Shown: positions 62,034 to 64,000 of the stretch, in pieces
Layout of the letters: every line of letters begins with the position of its first letter
How positions within the stretch are numbered: position 1 is the stretch's first letter
Assembly: GCA_900539775.1 (NCBI GenBank)
Contig: UQDL01000002.1
Span: 124,001-188,000, forward strand
DNA length: 64,000 nt
Direction: 5' to 3'
From: an uncultured Anaerotruncus sp.
Lineage (GTDB): Bacteria > Bacillota > Clostridia > Oscillospirales > Acutalibacteraceae
Notes under the pieces: model-generated
What the model was told of the DNA's origin: nothing
The model's database searches: none
Seen by the model: the letters and a program-made list of their open reading frames with translations, nothing else
Made by a program: the position numbers and the translations under genes

Positions 62034-62996
62034 CTAAAAGTTTAAATATTTTTTCAGTTCGGAAACATTAAAAGCTCGACTGTTGCGAAGCTCATTTTTG
62101 TACCTTTCCATATTAACATCGCTGTGCTCTGTTTCCTTGCTCCAAAGATGCATTGTCCACGCATCGTTACCAAACAAAGCCGGAATTAAAGCGCCTGTTG
62201 CGGCGGCTTTGATTTTTGAGAGCACATCACAATCATAAACTGCCTGCATGAAATATCTGAAAAGAAAATACATCACAACATTCTCGCAGCTTTTTGAATT
62301 GATTACCGAGGCATTAAAAGACGAATTTGCAAGCTTATCGCTCCATTCGGGATTTATCAGCTCAGGATTATCAAAAACGCTTACAAGGCTGCCCGGAGCG
62401 TTTCCCTCTTCATAAGGATCAAGTTCTGCTTGAAACTCTGTTGCAAAATCAAGCAATTCAACCAAGCGCTTATTAAGCGGCAGCTTATTATTTTGAACAA
62501 TTGAATAAGCTTTTTTACGGGCCGAAAGCAATTTGAAATACAACTCGGCATCTATATCATTAAGAGAGGGAGGCAAATCGTTTATTTCAACGGAAAAATC
62601 AAAAACCGTATTTTTATCCCACATCATATCTGCCGCAACGGGGCACGAGAAGGAAATACCCATTTCACGAGTGCCGCCGAAATCATTTATAAAGCGAGGA
62701 AATGTGCGGCAGGTAAAAGGAGTATGCTCTCCCCCTATTGCAATATGCATATCGCAAAGATTATCGCTGTTTAAAAAGGGGCAGCGTTTATTATCGGTAA
62801 GGCGAAAAACCGTGTTGCCGAATTCGTCCTTATCAAGCACACTGTCTATCTTTGAGCGAATTTCACCGCCAAGCGTTTGATAATACGCAAGCGATCGAGC
62901 ATCTGCATCAACCTCCCAGCCCTGGCAACAGGAATCGGGGCAAGCGCCGGCTATGCAATTAAAATCTTTATAAAAAGCAGGTGTTACGAGCTTCAT
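62034..62996 (-). CDS. FliB-type flagellin lysine-N-methylase family protein
   Basis: A 320-residue protein. The N-terminal YkgJ-like cysteine cluster FNCIAGACPDSCCQGW (residues 13-28), CPFLNSDNLCDMH near 73 and CRTFPRF near 96 would bind a metal or Fe-S cluster. The rest is helical. Family members are annotated as FliB, which methylates flagellin lysines in Salmonella. No flagellin or motility gene is in the window, so the real substrate may differ. The start has a poor ribosome binding site. Confidence 0.8.
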   Translation of the reverse strand: MKLVTPAFYKDFNCIAGACPDSCCQGWEVDADARSLAYYQTLGGEIRSKIDSVLDKDEFGNTVFRLTDNKRCPFLNSDNLCDMHIAIGGEHTPFTCRTFPRFINDFGGTREMGISFSCPVAADMMWDKNTVFDFSVEINDLPPSLNDIDAELYFKLLSARKKAYSIVQNNKLPLNKRLVELLDFATEFQAELDPYEEGNAPGSLVSVFDNPELINPEWSDKLANSSFNASVINSKSCENVVMYFLFRYFMQAVYDCDVLSKIKAAATGALIPALFGNDAWTMHLWSKETEHSDVNMERYKNELRNSRAFNVSELKKYLNF

Positions 62997-63025
62997 TAAA
63001 CATCACCGCCTATGCTACTATATAG

Positions 63026-64000
63026 TTACTTATTAAAATATTTAGAAACAATTTTATTATAGGCAAAGGTTACAACTGCCGAAAAAGCAGCAAGGCATAT
63101 AAAATCACACGCAGCAAGCAGCCAATAATTACAATCAAAGCAGCGAGTTGCAACATAAATAAACAATGCCTGATTCAAATACATAGCATAAGTTACGGAG
63201 CCGAGAACGCCGCTGAGCTTATTATTTAAAAGTTTTGAAACAAAGCCCTTACCGAGTGCCGTTACAAGAATAAGTGCGCAAATAAGGAAAAGTCCTACAA
63301 AATCAAGCATATTCCAATGCCCGCGCCAAGCAACATATCCTATGGCGAGCGGCAAAACAACCTCAAGCACGTTTAAAGCAAGTTTTTCGATTTTGCCGAA
63401 TTCTCGCTTTTTTAAAAATTCACAAACACAATAAAGCGTGCACCCGAATCCTATCTCTGAAAATGCTCAAAAAAAAGCTCCGAGAAAAGCAGGAGAAATG
63501 CATGTGATGTCTATTTTACCGAATTTATAATAACAATAACCGGCATAACCGAGGAAAAAGAGCGGCGCAATGATATGGGTATATTTTTCACGAAGCTTTA
63601 AAGCAAGATAATATGCAAGAAAAGAGCCCCACAGCAATCCGCTTACAAACCAAAGATGAAGATTAACAGGTTCTTTGGCAAAGAAAACCTGAAGCATAAC
63701 AAAATCGGACAGTCCGTTTTTTATATGCGAATAAAGCCTGTAATCATGATTAACGATTTTAACAACCGCCAAAAAGAAAACAAGTGCGGATATGTAAAGC
63801 GGATAAAGGCGTTTTACTCTGTTTACAAAAAAGGACACCGTGCTTTTTTCCGCAGAAAAATCAGCCTGCCGTGTTTTGAATTTATTCTCAATTCTTTGCA
63901 TCATAAAAAATCCGCTGAGAATAAAAAAGTATTCAACGCCCAAGTATCCCGCGCTGAAATAGTTTTTATCAAACGAAAAGTTGCCGTAAGACCTGAAATG
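63026..64000 (-). pseudogene. Acyltransferase family 3 gene broken by an in-frame TGA, cut by window edge
   Basis: One continuous minus-strand frame from the window edge to 63026 encodes a multi-helix membrane acyltransferase. It begins within the conserved HFRSYG / GYLGVEYFFILSGFF region and ends with the last two helices and a Lys tail. A single TGA at 63469-63467 interrupts it after LGAFF; the next codons (AFSEIGFGC) stay in the same frame and carry on the family pattern. An Arg is common at that position, so a CGA-to-TGA change is likely. The two halves would be about 178 visible and 115-147 residues. Members O-acylate surface glycans. Confidence 0.75.

Noticed and set aside
63467..63469. 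Selenocysteine or TGA-recoding in the acyltransferase gene
   Set aside because: No SECIS-like hairpin follows, the family does not use a redox residue there, and TGA serves as a normal stop in many genes here.
1..64000. CRISPR arrays, insertion sequences, prophage, attachment sites or replication origin
   Set aside because: I saw no evenly spaced direct repeats, transposase or phage genes, and the only recombinase is a housekeeping Xer protein beside core genes. tRNA-Leu 3' ends show no duplicated attachment sequence in the window.

Overview
The window is 64 kb of low-GC chromosome from an anaerobic, endospore-forming member of the Clostridia, probably a gut relative of the Ruminococcaceae/Oscillospirales. 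The evidence is the sporulation genes (spoIIR, cwlD, a spoIIM-like gene, dacF, spoIVA, sipL, spoVM), a Cys T-box in front of cysE-cysS, strong AGGAGG ribosome binding sites, sigma-A promoters with 17-bp spacers, and many short intrinsic terminators. It is mostly core chromosome. I see no phage, insertion sequence, CRISPR array or rRNA. The lineage is inferred from gene content, not from a marker search.

1-14.2 kb: a truncated UPF0210 gene with its ACT-domain partner; a PHP phosphatase, Lrp regulator, aminotransferase, ispE and spoIIR; a cysteine desulfurase with mnmA; two tRNA-Leu genes; a 2-hydroxyacid dehydrogenase; cwlD-radA; an unusual 610-bp gene-free stretch with a consensus promoter and two perfect dyads; then xerC and, convergent to it, spoIIM-like and a small membrane protein gene. 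14.2-23.8 kb: queA-tgt-yajC, the lysine/DAP branch asd-dapA-dapB, yitT, mscL with a zinc ribbon, and the T-box-controlled cysE-cysS operon. 23.8-33.9 kb: recA-recX-rimO-pgsA, rpmB, der-plsY, yceD-rpmF, pgi with an unknown P-loop protein, and dacF. 33.9-39.9 kb: mtaB, a GHL10-type lipoprotein, a zinc-ribbon protein, and sipL-spoIVA.

39.9-53.2 kb is one uninterrupted minus-strand transcription unit: yicC-remA-gmk-rpoZ-priA-def-fmt-yugP-rsmB-rlmN-stp-prkC-rsgA-thiN-(47-aa membrane ORF)-spoVM. It has one strong promoter upstream and one strong terminator downstream. It matches the Bacillus subtilis yloC-to-spoVM order, minus coaBC and rpe. The last two genes are very short. The 27-aa one is SpoVM, recognised by residue-by-residue agreement with B. 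subtilis SpoVM and by synteny. SpoVM, SpoIVA and SipL, which together found the spore coat, are therefore encoded within about 3.3 kb.

53.2-64 kb is the accessory end: an MFS transporter behind a terminator-like leader; a 41-aa acidic peptide gene coupled to a 2,281-residue secreted GH43/LamG protein; an orphan FliB-type protein; and an acyltransferase gene broken by one in-frame TGA. The most novel candidates are the 41-aa peptide with its giant partner, the 47-aa membrane ORF before spoVM, and the structured gene-free region before xerC.
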